Positions 23,463-36,200 of a stretch of DNA of 64,000 nt are shown here, piece after piece; within the stretch, counting starts at the first letter, position 1; every line of letters begins with the position of its first letter. The notes beneath the pieces were generated by a model that saw only the letters and a list, made by a program, of their open reading frames with translations, was not told where the DNA came from and did no database searches. Made by a program: the position numbers and the translations under genes. This DNA is from Hofstenia miamia (lineage: Eukaryota > Xenacoelomorpha > Acoela > Hofsteniidae), in assembly GCA_900660155.1 (NCBI GenBank), contig CABFPE010000140.1, positions 1,330,548-1,394,547 on the forward strand, read 5' to 3'.

Positions 23463-26400
23463 GTTATTACTATTTTCCATCACTTAGACTATAATAAATC
23501 TAAGTAAGTGATGACGTAATGTGCAAGTAGGGTTTGGCATCAAATATGAATCCTCGTTCTTTTTTTTAGCCTTGAAATATTGACTTAAGTGATTTGTAAC
23601 CCAATTTTTTTTGAAAACTTTTGCAACTCAAGCTTCCTGATTTGATTGGATCTTTGAATAAAAAATCTATTATGATAAATCATAAATTATTCCACAGTGA
23701 TTGTAAGTATAGAAATCGACTGTTTTTTCCAAATATTTTTTGTTAAAATCTATTATTCAAAACTTTAGACTTGTGACATTTTTAAATGATGTACAGTACA
23801 TGGGGCATTTCCATGCCATTTAAGGCGTTTGCAAATTTTCCGAGCAAAATTATAAATGCTTTATGCATATAGCTGTATTGTTTTTTCTTTCTTTGTGCAT
23901 GAAACGTTTTTTGCAACTCCAATCCATGAAAGGCTGCCTGGCAGCTATTTGTCTTTATGATGAACAATTCACTAGATGGCATAAGAAGAATAGATAATAT
24001 TTCGCAAGATGGCGTAACTCATCATTTTTAGGAATTTCGCATGAATCAGGATCTGCAAAGGGAGTTTCACATGATAATGAACATAAAGATCAACATTATA
24101 GGTAATTGTTTTACTTAATACTTCCAAAAAATATTATTCCAATTCTCAATTCAAAGTTTAAATGTGTGCTAAATATTTGTTTCATTTAAATTTTAAATAT
24201 TATATTTGTTGTAATTCCCCTCCCTTTTCAAGAATTTATATTCTTTTTCAAAGAAATATTCGAATAAGATTAAAAGAATGCTTTTATGATATAGAATTTA
24301 GTTTAAAAAACTTTTGAATTGCTTGTCGAATGTTTGCTGGGAAACTAAAACTTGTGAGCAAGGATTAAATAGTGTAAAGAAAAGGAAATCAATGTGGAAT
24401 TAATCAGTGACTGACATTTTCATAAAAAAGCTTAAGTTTAGAAGTTTTTTATTTATTTGTGTACATTAGCGTATTTGAGAACGGGAGTTAACAAGATGCA
24501 TGACTTAAAAAATAATGCTATTGTCCTAGTGTTTAAGATTAAAAATTCTCACTCTTCAAATAATTCAATAACACTGGACCATGTTAGGTGTTTCTATATC
24601 TATAGTCCCAGTTCCACTGAAAATAGCTTTCAAGTGATATTATCAATCAATTATTGCTTTAGAAAATTTCTCTCTAACTTCTATAACGAATAAATTCATT
24701 TTGTTTCTAGGAAATAAAATTAAGAGTCAACGTGGAAATTATGCAGCATGTGATTCCATTATCTTCTGGTAACATCTGTCTTATAATATTCAAATTTATG
24801 TTCTATTTATTACATCTAAATATCGTTTGAAACATTCATGTTCTCTTTTACTAGTTCAATGAATTAATGAATTATTTATTAAGATTTTAGATTGCAATCT
24901 AATTTTTAACAGATGTTTCATTTTTTAATTACAAAATCGTTACATTTACAGAATGTATGATTACACCTACATAATTTTTCACTTGCGCTGACAGGCCATC
25001 AAATTTGTGTCAATGTACCTAAATCATTTTTGAAAATTCTTTATATGACATACGCAAGAATATATCCATTCTCATTCAATTGAACGTAATATTTAGTACT
25101 TATAATATATTTCAATAAAGAATGAGACCACGACTAAAATATCATTAGTTCAAGACTTGCTAAATTCATTTAAAAATTTCATTCTATCCTGGACAAATTC
25201 CTGGCCACATTTGAACTTTTGTTGAAAATGGTTAAAAAGTTTAATCGTTTTTATGTATTTTCTATTGAAATGCACAATGTCCTTCTAGCATTAGGTTTTA
25301 GTCCTTCAATCAATTTGTTTTGACTTGAAATGACGGACGCTAACTTAGACCAAAAGTGTCTTGAAATTAAATGCTTGAATTTTGACAGTAAGTTTATTTG
25401 TGGGGGTTATCTTTTTTGTTTGAAAGCTGGGTTATTTTCTTATAGAATTGTAATGCATATTGTTATTAAGTTGTAAGGACTTGTGTTTTGGTATGTTGAA
25501 TCGAATAACAAATGTATCTCTATAGAAGTATGCCGGTTGGATATCATATACTGTCTAAATAATTGCGAATCGTCAAAAACACAAAATATTTCGGCCCTGT
25601 CATAATTGTACAGTTCTCTCTGTACATGCCGTCCCACAATTTTCTATAATGAGGTAGCTGGTGACCATGAACTATTAGGGTCAGTATATTTATGTACGCA
25701 TATTTAAAAATTTCCTTGTATAAAAATAATCAAAAATTGCAGAGCCTATGCACAATTTTTTTAATTTTTCATTATGCAAAAAGGCATAAATAAATGTGCT
25801 TTAATTTTGTTGTGAGGAACCTAGGAGGAAAGGTGCATTAGGGGTTGAGTAGAAAATAAAATGTAGTTGTTTTGGTATTGGCAGAAAGGGAAGAATAATA
25901 TCAGAGCAGAACTGTACTGCTAAATATTTAACAAGGGCTCTAAAATTGAGTCCTCTACTTTTTGTTACATTTAATTTCCCATAATATAACTTTAAGAAAT
26001 AAGACTGGGTTCCCAATTAAAAGCCAACACCAAAGAGTTGAAGAAATACACAAAAGATTTCTATCATGTGATACAAATCACAGGTATGTAGAAAAGAATT
26101 TGAAAACTGAGTAGATCTTTGCTGATAATCAAAATCCCTTTGATCTTCATCATGCACGTAACTCTCTTTTGAAAACTGAAAAAAAGTTTTATTGAACTAC
26201 CATAACTAGAATGAGTCATATAACGACTTTCGCTTTTACATTTACAATTCATATTATTATGAAGTATTTCTTACAAAATGAATGTCAGAGATAGGGGCAG
26301 TAATTTGAAAAAAATGTAGCAATTTGAGGGCAGAACATTAAACAGTAAAGGACAGATCGTGCATGTTGCAGTAATATTAGGGGATTACGATTGAATACGT

Positions 26401-26772
26401 TCTTTATCATAATATATTTCCATAGTAATTTTTCTTGGAGTACATTTCCTTACCAAATGTATCCAAAATACACTTCAAAGGCGAAATTAATATTTAAACT
26501 TAATAGGCGCACAAGAATAATACTAATGCCTAAATATGAATCATTTATTAAAATTAAGTGACAGTAAACATTGATGGAGCTTTTTATTTCCTTCTAATAT
26601 TTCACTATTGTTAACTTTCCCGTAATAAATTTCCATTGGTTGATTTGGCATTATTCCTGCCATTTGATTTTTAATTGCTATTAGCATATAGCTACCTTAT
26701 TTATTTTCCCACACTACCAGTAGGAAAATCGTATTGAATTAGAGCGTAACTATCATCAGCCTCGTAGTGTAA
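23463..26772. other. sif intron, nothing recognised
   Basis: AT-rich sequence with only short noise frames. No repeat family or exon was identified. Confidence 0.5.
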
Positions 26773-26970
26773 ATGATCATGTCGAATTATTATGTGGATA
26801 TGCGAGGAACAGGAGGTTCACTACGCATGTTTCCTAGTGACATCACCAATGCCCATCGGCCTCGCTTTTCCCCCAAACTCCGTGAATACGTAGAAGACAG
26901 CGATGACAGCAGCAGCGACGATTGCTGTGATCAAGACGACACAGTGAGAAGCTTCATCGATTGTGGAGAT
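26773..26970 (+). CDS. sif: sif exon, possible alternative first exon
   Basis: The frame begins with ATG ATC ATG directly after an in-frame TAA and runs 66 codons to a consensus donor (GAT/GTAAGT), leaving in phase 0 as the 48792 exon requires. It encodes NYYVDMRGTGGSLRMFPSD, a basic patch (HRPRFSPKLREYV) and an acidic serine-rich block (EDSDDSSSDDCCDQDD). Two readings are possible. It may be an alternative first exon giving a shorter isoform without the WH1 part. Alternatively, the internal acceptor AACAG before 26813 would make it an ordinary internal exon, in phase 1 as the 23159 exon requires, but that acceptor has a poor pyrimidine tract. The coding frame is the same in both. Confidence 0.72.
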
Positions 26971-27243
26971 GTAAGTCAATTATTTACTATTTTCATTCTA
27001 ATTTGCTTCCCAAAATCTATAATTGGTAAATTAAACAAAATTTTCCCAACAGGAAATTTATTTGTAGTACCGATTATGAAACTGTCGAATTTTAGCTTAG
27101 AGTTTCATTTCGCTTCGATTTATGTCGAATTCTGAGTGTTGGTTTCGAACAAATTTTTGTTAACTATCAAAAAATAGAATTCGAATTCGCCTTAGTAGCG
27201 ATATGATTTTTCACTATTACACTAACCTGTTTAATGTTTACTG

Positions 27244-27286
<43 letters not shown>

Positions 27287-30200
27287 GTGTTAAATTACTG
27301 AGCTTTATAAATGCGACCGGTTTTGATTTAAAATTTTTTATGAATCAAATTTGGAAGGAAGAATATTTACAATTAACTACACTTAAGTGATGTATATTGC
27401 ATGCACTAAAAAATAAGGATTTTATAATAATTTTTTTTTGTTCGTTAAATTTTATTTGATTTCTTTCTTGATGTATAATGATTCTGCAGTTAATGGATAA
27501 TTAGTTTTCAGTAATATTTAAAAATTTTCTTTCCTAATTCGATGTTAATTCTGGTGAATTTTCATAATCATTAGTAAAATTTTAAGTAACATTCCGAAAT
27601 CCCTGATCCTAGTTTCTCCATTCGCAATGAATGATTTAATAACTGGTTTCATTCCAATGGAACTTGGACCAGTAAATTCAATGGAACCAGATGGTAACAC
27701 ATCAATCATTTCTGATTTTATTATTAGCAATTTTCACTTAATTTGCAAAGGCTTTTTATCATCGTCTGTTTTCCTCTTAACCTAATCTCTATCACACATA
27801 CTTACCACTTCCCATATCTGTCAAACCCGTGTTTTTAGAGAGTTTCATATAATATTTCATTTCCGTTTCATTATTTACATGTATTACTTTGCTAATTTGA
27901 GACGCCTGCAGGATCCAAACTGTCGATGGGTCAAACGCTCTCAATTGAATATAATTAGGAATAATTATCTTATCTGATATGGAAATATTTGCATTTCGTC
28001 TGAATAGTGAAGCGCGCCTAATTTAAATTTTCACTCCGTACTGAAATAAAATCGGGAGTAAATTTAAAAATTTATATTTTACACTTAATGATTAAAATTT
28101 AAATCTTCAATATTGTTATTAAATCATTTCTTTTAAGCACAAAAGGAGGCATGAACAGAAATTAATAATTCGCTCTTTTATACGCGCCTGCATATAAAGA
28201 AAGGTCTTTAATTTTAAATGTGTGTTTAAACTGGTTTATTGATTGCCGCGTTTCCTGAACAGATGAACGGTTGTCACAATTAATAGCACTGATTTGTATA
28301 TGTCCCTTCTCTATTTACTTAAATTCATTTAATAATTAAACAAATCCAGCTTACCTTGGTGTGTCTAACGTCGCTTGTTTTACAGTCGAAATCTCTTAAG
28401 TTTTATTAATTTCTGCTTAACTAATTGAATTGATCTGATATTTTGAGAAACTTTTAGCGCAAAAAGTTCATTTCCATTGTACAATTCAACTGTAAAGAAT
28501 CTAAATTTGCCTCTTTTGTAATACAAATTTTTTTTTCAATTAAACGTTTTTGTAAATACTACAAAGCAAAATTTTTAGTAGGAACACTGAATCCCCATTC
28601 AACCTTTTCATACAGTTTTTAACAAAGTCAATTTTTTACAATTTATTAAGATTTCTATGGACATTTATTAAACGCGCATAATTCACTAAATAATGAAGAT
28701 GTGGATAAGATCTGAAAATACCACTGAATAGGGAACTGTCTTCAATTTCATATGACATTTTCAAACGTCACCAATTCAAGAAAAGCAGATTTAGTCAAAG
28801 AAAATTCCAAACATCCGGACCACTTAATTTTTTGTTATTTTCCATTACATAAGTTAAAACCTGTGAATCTAGAAACATGTGTTCCATTTGATTATATAAA
28901 TGGTAATAGTTATCCTTTATTGGCTGTTTATGATTTGGTATGACACATCTTATTCATAAATATTATTTTGAATGCTCTGAAATTAGGTTTTAAAATGCAA
29001 AGAAACTGGAATTTGACTATTTTATCAGTAATTAACCCCTAGGGACTTCCTTAACCATCTTTTAATCACCACTTGAGTCATTTGTAAAAATAACACATGA
29101 GTAAGTAGCGTATCTCTTTTGCCTGCGAGGATTTCACTGGAAACTCCAAATCTAATTATCAATTACATTTCGCTTGCAGTTTATTCAAAACATTGTGACA
29201 TTATTCTTAGTATTAAATTCAAAATATTTAATACAATCAAAACTTTGAAAGGTTGCTTTAAAATTCACTTATGCTATTATTTGAAAGTATTTATACACAA
29301 TTTAAGCCTTAATTCAAGAGTTCACGAAGAAAAATTCCTTTTCGAATGTTTATTTCATATAAATGTATGTAAGTGTGAAACACAGTCTGTAATTGTAGAT
29401 TGCTAACTATTCCAAACTTCCAAACATTCAATCCAAACTATGTCATCTAGGAACAGGGGTGTCGTGTACAGAAAAACTTTGGGGGGCAAATGAATTTACA
29501 TTAAGTGTTTAAAACTTTTATAATTTCAAATTCGCACAACAGCATTTAGGATGAAAAAAAATTGCTTTAGCAGTTGTGCATGATATTGTAGATGTTTTGT
29601 ACTGAATTGGTCTAATTTACGTGTGCAAACCACAGAAATCATTAAAAATAATTCAGGCAATTTTTATAAAATTGGGATTCCGACGCCACAAATTTCTATC
29701 AGTGATAACGGAAATCATCAAATACGAGGACAATAGCAAATTTGCGAGCCACAATCTGATATCATTAAATATCTCAAAAAATTACCCAAAAAGATTGAAT
29801 TAATATTATAAAAAATTAGCAATGGTTATTGAATATGATTTGAAGTTATACATAAAGTAAAAACTACTGAAATCACCTGCTAACTGTAGCTGCGGAAGTG
29901 GACCTATCAATTAATTCGCATTGAGTTGTTATAAATGTATATCGTACATTATATATGTACATAGTGTCCTTGTCAACATGACAAATATATCAATAAAATT
30001 CTTCCACACAGAGTTGAAAACGGTTTTTAAATCTTAGCCAATGTCTAATGCTACTCCGTTAGGAGTTGATCTGCGAGTTTCAGCAAAATTGTAAAATAAA
30101 TGACCCAGTGATCTGATATAACCTGTTTTTTAGAAATTAGAACCTGCAAACAGTTTTGCTAACATAATACTTTCATATACATTGATATGAAGCAGCAGAT

Positions 30201-30528
30201 ACCGCTGGCCTTCACTGATATTCCAATACTTCGCCTCTTAAAATATTCGAAATCAAATCTTGAAGAATGTGAATCTACATGTACATTCGATATTAATTCG
30301 AACCTTATACTACTTTGCAAGGCTAATCTAAAATTTTCTGATGTGGGTAGTGAATTTTTTAAGCAATAATAATTTGGAAGCTAACTCCGTGTGACTTGTG
30401 TAAATCAAATTTCATAATTCAATTCTTTTATTGTAGAATAATCTATTAAGATTTTCATGTACCGTCGAGCGGGGCTACTTTGAACAAAACAAATAAAATC
30501 TTCCAATGTGATATAACTACAAAATCAA

Positions 30529-30559
<31 letters not shown>

Positions 30560-31217
30560 GTAGGTGTATAAGGTGTTAAGCCTTATACACGACATATATA
30601 TAAAAAGGCATTGATTTTGTAGTTTATCACATTGGAAGATTTTATTTTTGTTATTCAAAGTAGTCCCGCTTGTTCAAAGTAGCCCCCTCTACGGTGCAAT
30701 GTCATTTTTTAACAATAGCTATTGAACATAGGTGTTTCTGCAATATGATTCACGAAAAATGCAAAATTAAATTATATTACTTCATATTTTAATAAATCAG
30801 GATATTTCTGTAGGTTTCTTCGAGGTGCTGCCCAAGGGCGCAGGATATAATCATTAAAAGCCAGAGCAAGTCCTGTTAAATCAAGCCGACTGATTTTTTC
30901 TATAATATGAGGATGCTTGTATAACCGCAATATATTGGTGTATTTTATGATTTAAGCTGCATTTTCGCCCTTAACAACGACATCTTCATAAATACAGATC
31001 TTTTATGTATTGTTATTATTATTAATTGGAATCTCAAAAATACCAGGTTATTGAAGATCTTCTTGTTACATTACTAGTCAAATAAAAACAAACTATTCGA
31101 CAGCTTTATCAAATATTTGACTAGCATGCTATGATGTATTTTAGTGTATTGATTCAAGTAATGGCAAATAGCTGTTTGAATCAATAAGATCATGCCAAAT
31201 ATGTTAACGACAAAAGT
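26971..31217. other. sif giant intron, left part
   Basis: Contains a (TA)n run, the fold-back MITE at 30462 and a minus-strand frame at 27545-27730 (VLPSGSIEFTGPSSIGMK) whose composition is protein-like but unrecognised and without splice support. Confidence 0.45.
30462..30694. mobile_element. fold-back MITE with (TA)n in the loop
   Basis: Two arms of about 80-90 bases are inverted copies. The left arm contains GGGGCTACTTTGAACA and AAATCTTCCAATGTGAT; the right arm contains the complements of both, plus an extra GGACTACTTTGAAT unit. The loop holds a (TA)n run and a short palindrome around TTAAGCCTTATACAC. The open frame on the minus strand here (30455-30658) is a by-product of the repeat. Confidence 0.7.
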
Positions 31218-32252
31218 ATGGTTATAACTATTTGCAAAGTTTGTCACAATCCTAATAACGTACGCATTCACTTCGGAGTTGAAACATGCACCGGATGCAA
31301 AAGGTTTTTCATACGTTGGAGAGATAAAAATCATCTAAGATGTCGGAAATCTAAGAGTTGTAACACCCATTACAGGAATAAACAGAATTGCGTGCATTGC
31401 CGAATGAAAAGATGCAACTTTCTGAAGATGTCCAAGAGGAATGAATGCAAAGTCGATGACTTTGAGAATTATGTATGCCAGGAACTCTCAAGTACAGCGG
31501 ACTTTGAGTTGTTCCTTAAAGATATCAATATCATCCCTTCGGAGTTATGGATGAATAACTCCTTCATTTTATCCACATTGCGAAACCTCTCTTATTGTTC
31601 AATGAACTTCATGAAGAGTGTGGAGTTTTCTAAATTCGTCCTCTCTAATTTCTTCTACCATCGAAATCATACAAATATCCAGGAGTCAAAGAAACAAATC
31701 GTTACGCTATTCGAAAGCGATTGTCAATATATTAAAGAGCTTCCTGGCATCAGAACAGAGTTTTCTGAAGAAGACTTTGCTATGCTTGCAAATAAGCACT
31801 TTGGTCAGTTTATGAACTACCATTTGGGATGTGCAATCTCCCTTTTAACGGATGAAGAGATTGAGCATCTTTCCAACCGCTTACTGCATTCCCGAGATCG
31901 CGATCTGTTGAAACTCTATCTTAAAAATACCCAGCTTATCTTTTGTGGTCTGGGGGCAGCAAAATGCTTTTTTAAACCAGAAAAGAAGTCATTGTGCAGA
32001 ATGTTAATTGTTGTATTGACATTTTCCAAAATTAAGTGCATGCCTTACTCAAAATCTGCATTCTGGAAAGACGCCTTAATTGACCTATTAATTGACGCCA
32101 TTCTCGTTGATGTTTGTGAAGATTGCAAACGTTTACTGGGACAGTTAACGATTTCATTGGATATTAAGACTTTCTTTAATCGGATATTGGATATCGGAAA
32201 TACATACTACAACAATTTTTCACGACAGTATCAATTTTTAGCTTTAGAATGA
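31218..32252 (+). CDS. intronless nuclear receptor, nested in sif intron
   Basis: The 344-residue protein starts at the first ATG of the frame with only five residues before the first zinc cysteine. The DNA-binding domain spans about residues 6-74. Finger 1 has C6, C9, C24, C27; finger 2 has C42, C48, C58, C61 with canonical 5-9-2 spacing. Finger 1 has one extra residue (14 rather than 13) between its cysteine pairs. The recognition helix reads TCTGCKRFF, so the P-box is T-G-R in place of the usual E-G-G or similar. CVHCRMKRCNFLKMSKRN closes the domain. Residues about 90-344 are mostly helical and take the ligand-binding position, but I recognise no LBD signature with confidence. It is probably a nuclear transcription factor from a lineage-specific receptor expansion. 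The lack of introns suggests a retroposed origin. It lies in the same orientation as sif inside its largest intron. Confidence 0.88.
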   Translation: MVITICKVCHNPNNVRIHFGVETCTGCKRFFIRWRDKNHLRCRKSKSCNTHYRNKQNCVHCRMKRCNFLKMSKRNECKVDDFENYVCQELSSTADFELFLKDINIIPSELWMNNSFILSTLRNLSYCSMNFMKSVEFSKFVLSNFFYHRNHTNIQESKKQIVTLFESDCQYIKELPGIRTEFSEEDFAMLANKHFGQFMNYHLGCAISLLTDEEIEHLSNRLLHSRDRDLLKLYLKNTQLIFCGLGAAKCFFKPEKKSLCRMLIVVLTFSKIKCMPYSKSAFWKDALIDLLIDAILVDVCEDCKRLLGQLTISLDIKTFFNRILDIGNTYYNNFSRQYQFLALE

Positions 32253-32335
32253 TTTTTACATTTGTTATTACTGTAACTTTAAGAAATTAAGCCATAAAGT
32301 GACATTAAATTCCTTCTAAAGTTTAGTGTGTTATT

Positions 32336-32341
32336 AATAAA
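32336..32341 (+). terminator. polyadenylation signal AATAAA of the nuclear receptor
   Basis: AATAAA lies about 84 bases after the receptor's stop codon and supports an independent transcript ending inside the sif intron. Confidence 0.55.
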
Positions 32342-33190
32342 ATATAGTTCCTACTAAATCAAGTAACTGTTAGAAAACTGGAGGATACCGAAATGCAATA
32401 AGTTCTTCATACCTTTATGTAGTAGTGATAAATCCTAGTCTACTTTGCGTCAAAATATCTTTATAATCCCTTCTTGTCAAATTCGACTGCCAATGAAAAC
32501 AATTTTAAAAAGTTTTTAAATTCTGTTTCCTTTAAGTAGAGTTTTGCTGTAGCCATAGTGGTTGCAGGCAATGCAAGTATGCACAGCACATTTCCATATT
32601 TTACTATCAGTTGTTTTGACACTAAATGTATGTTTGTTTCTTTTCATGTAGCTTATAGGTACGAGTAGCATACCCAAATGAAGACTTGCGCTACTATAAA
32701 ACAGACATGAAAATGCCTTGCATACACAGAATTTAGCCAAAAAACAATTATATATATATATATATATATCCTCGATAATACTTGAGTAATAACAATCAAT
32801 TTATATATATAATTAAACCCAAGATTCTTACATATACTATAAATTTACTTAAAAATATGAATGTATTTAGTTATGTGTATGAGAGTGGTGGGGGAGGCAG
32901 AAGGTCGTTATGGATTTGTCTGCCATAGAAATTTACAGGCAACCCCATGAACAGACAGAATCATTAATTTAGTTATATATTTAGGTTAACCACCGTAATC
33001 TTTAGGTATGTATTCATTACATAAATACATAAATGAAAAAAAATTAATAAAAAACATATATATATATAATAATTAAATATGCACAACTTCTTTATAAAAA
33101 CATAATATTGTCGTAATTTGGAATTGAAATCATTTTAAGGGTTAACCTAACTGAAGTCACCTAAAAGTTAAGGTAAGACACCCTAATTTC

Positions 33191-33237
33191 TAGGTAAAAA
33201 ATTTTTACCTAAAATGCTTAGGTGATTAAACACCTAG
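33191..33237. repeat. tandem hairpins built on AGGT/ACCT
   Basis: TAGGTAAAAAATTTTTACCTA (a perfect palindrome around one base) is followed within seven bases by TAGGTG-ATTAAA-CACCTA. More AGGT/ACCT and GGTTAACC units occur back to 32983. Probably a fold-back element remnant. Confidence 0.5.
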
Positions 33238-36200
33238 AAATTTTTCACACCGTAAGTAAAATATTTGTACTAAAGTTTGCGAGCTAACGCTTCGTATTTT
33301 TATTGATATAATTAAGCCCTAATCCTAGTCCCTATTTCTAATCATCTACCATCTGTCAACGTTTGTGAATGAAAGGTATTCGGTATTTGTCCGTTATTTG
33401 CACACCAACATTTTAATATGCACAGCCCGCATGGTAGAATATGTGTCGAAAATGTCATATTGCAGCGTTTGACTGAAAGATTTAAGCCTATAAGTATTAT
33501 ATTGGTCTGAAAATGAGGGCAGCTTAAGTACCAAATTCATTTGATTTCATGGTTTTAAAGAGTAGAATTCAAATCAATTACTAAATGCTAGGTCAACCAT
33601 CAATTAATCAATTAATCGAACAGCCCTACTTCATATGTCAATGTAGAGCATTCTTAATTCAAAAGTTTGTTGCTACAACTATAAAGTAAATGATGTTATT
33701 CTTTCAACTTTGACAAAGAATTTCTTTTATGGTACCGGATAAATTTGTTCCTTTGAAGCGGAATGTCTGCTAGTATTTTCATCATTAACGTAATATTTAA
33801 AAACGATTGCAAACATAGATAACGAATCCATTTCGCGCTACATTAAGTTCACAGCTGGGCACAAGCTCAATCAAAGTGTATGTTCAAAATAATTACAAAT
33901 ATTTAACTGTTACCATATATTAATCACTGAGAATTTAATTCGTTACGTAAATTTTTCGTTCTTTTTAATTTGCAATGATGTCATAATAAACAATGCGTCA
34001 CATGTTATCTAGAGACATTCAACTAGACCGAAAAAAAACAATGTTTAATCCCTATGATTTTTAAAAAAACTATACTTCTTTATAAGTAATCATCACTACT
34101 ATTATAAAATTTATTATGTTTTATATCAGTAGTTATAATTACATATTCTCAGCTCTTCATTAACAGGCAAGCAGTCGAGTTGCGGGAGACAATTAGCGTA
34201 TTAAATCTAATGATTAATAGAAATGTTAAATTTCTCTTTTGTAATTAGCAAAGCAACTCCCTACGAAAACAAGGCTTCAGAAATTTGGATTATTTACTTT
34301 TACGCTACTGCTAATTTGTTCCTCTTAGAGATTTTACACATAAAATTGAAATGTATTTCAGTTTTTTTAAGGGAAGGGAGAAAGAGAAATTTACAAAATA
34401 TCTTTTAAAATGCAAAAATCTCATTTGTTGAATTTTTTCTTTTTGATAACAAAATCAAGCGCAGTTTGTTGTAACATGAATAAATTTATTAGAGTATTTT
34501 GCTATATTTAAATTCAGCAGTTGAAAGCTCTACAATTTAGAATGTTTCGCATGAGAATAAAAAAATAAATCTTCATCTTGTTTACAAATACATAATGGTG
34601 AATATATGTCAGGTTTCTTCGATGTACATCATACACTAGCAGATACAATTGTCTATATAAACATTTAAAGTATCCATATTGCATAAAATCCTGCATCTGA
34701 TTTGTATAATTTGGATGATACGATAATTTATTGTAATAGGGCTCTTCCTGATTTGATTAAGGTTTTAGAAGTTTTAAAATAAATTTTACGGTATTGGTTT
34801 TATGATTGATATCAAAAGCCTGTGTTTTAGGTTTCCATTCTTCATCAAATACTATTTTTTATAATTCCTTTATTATTTCGTGACATTTGTATATTAAGTA
34901 AATAATACACCGATGTTTACGTGTATCGTCTCTAAATAAAGAATAAGTGAATTCAGTAAACATGACTCACGTGGCTTTACATTTTTGTTAATTTTGTCGG
35001 ATAATTTTTAAAGAAGGAAAACTGAAAATACGTTCTTTATTTCTAGTTGAATCCAAAATATTATAGATTTTAAGTTTGTGCTTCATATTAGTCATTTTGC
35101 GCATTAGCAGTAAAAAATTGTTCACTTTAGATTAGTTTCTGATGCGGCAGAAATCTTGGATATTGGTAGATTAGATCTTAATTATGAATATGATCTCAAC
35201 TGTTTTTGTATAAGCAAAGACGAGATTTGCTATTTATGCATGGCTTGCGCAATGTTCTTGACATTTATTAGATATGGCCAAATTTAAAAAAACATGTTCT
35301 GGATTAAATCGCGTCATTTAATCAATATAAGTCGTACATCTGTCAAAACGGTGGTTTTCAGGATTTTCAAAAATTGGAATGAATTCGAATATCATGCGTT
35401 TCGCAGAACAACTCAACAAACATGTCTACACATTTGTTTGTTTAATTTGGATTTAAGATAAGATTTACACGTAGTATAAAATACACTGTTGTTCTGACAT
35501 TTAGGTCACGCCCAGTCTATCCATTGCTCAGCGATATATAAAGATCTGTGTGTTACATAATAACGAAAAATTTTGCATCTTGTTTATTGATTCAGATAAT
35601 ATTCTAAGATCTACACACTGATTTATATATAAACATTTGAGTCTTGCAATTCATTAAATTCAGATTTTTTATACTTGTTGATTCTGTGTCTCAGGTTATT
35701 CTTAAAAATCTAAGTAAGGATGAATCTACAAATTTCTCCCTGGTAAAATATAATATTATATATATATATATAAAATGTTAATAACCATTGCATATGTACA
35801 CGGAAAGAATGCAACTATCTCAATTTAGGATTTCTAAATGTATTTCGTTTCAGGATTTCTTTTTTGATGTTTAAGCATTATCTAAACTTTTTCTGAATTA
35901 CGGTATGTTCCCATGTTATCGAGAAGTGGCTGCATATTAAGCTTGAGATGAAAAGTATCATTAAAAGTGCCCAGATCTTTGATAAATATTATTCCTAGAG
36001 AAAATCTTCAGAATTTTTGTACTTTCTACTTGATTTGGAGCAACTAACTCAAATTATACTGATGTTATATTTTCAATAAACTGCCACGTATGAAGATGAA
36101 GCGAGAACAAACACAAGTTGCTCTGGAACAAGAACCCATCATTAAATCCATAGCTTACTATTTCCATTAGAACAATTTTGTTTGATAAAAATAAATTAAT

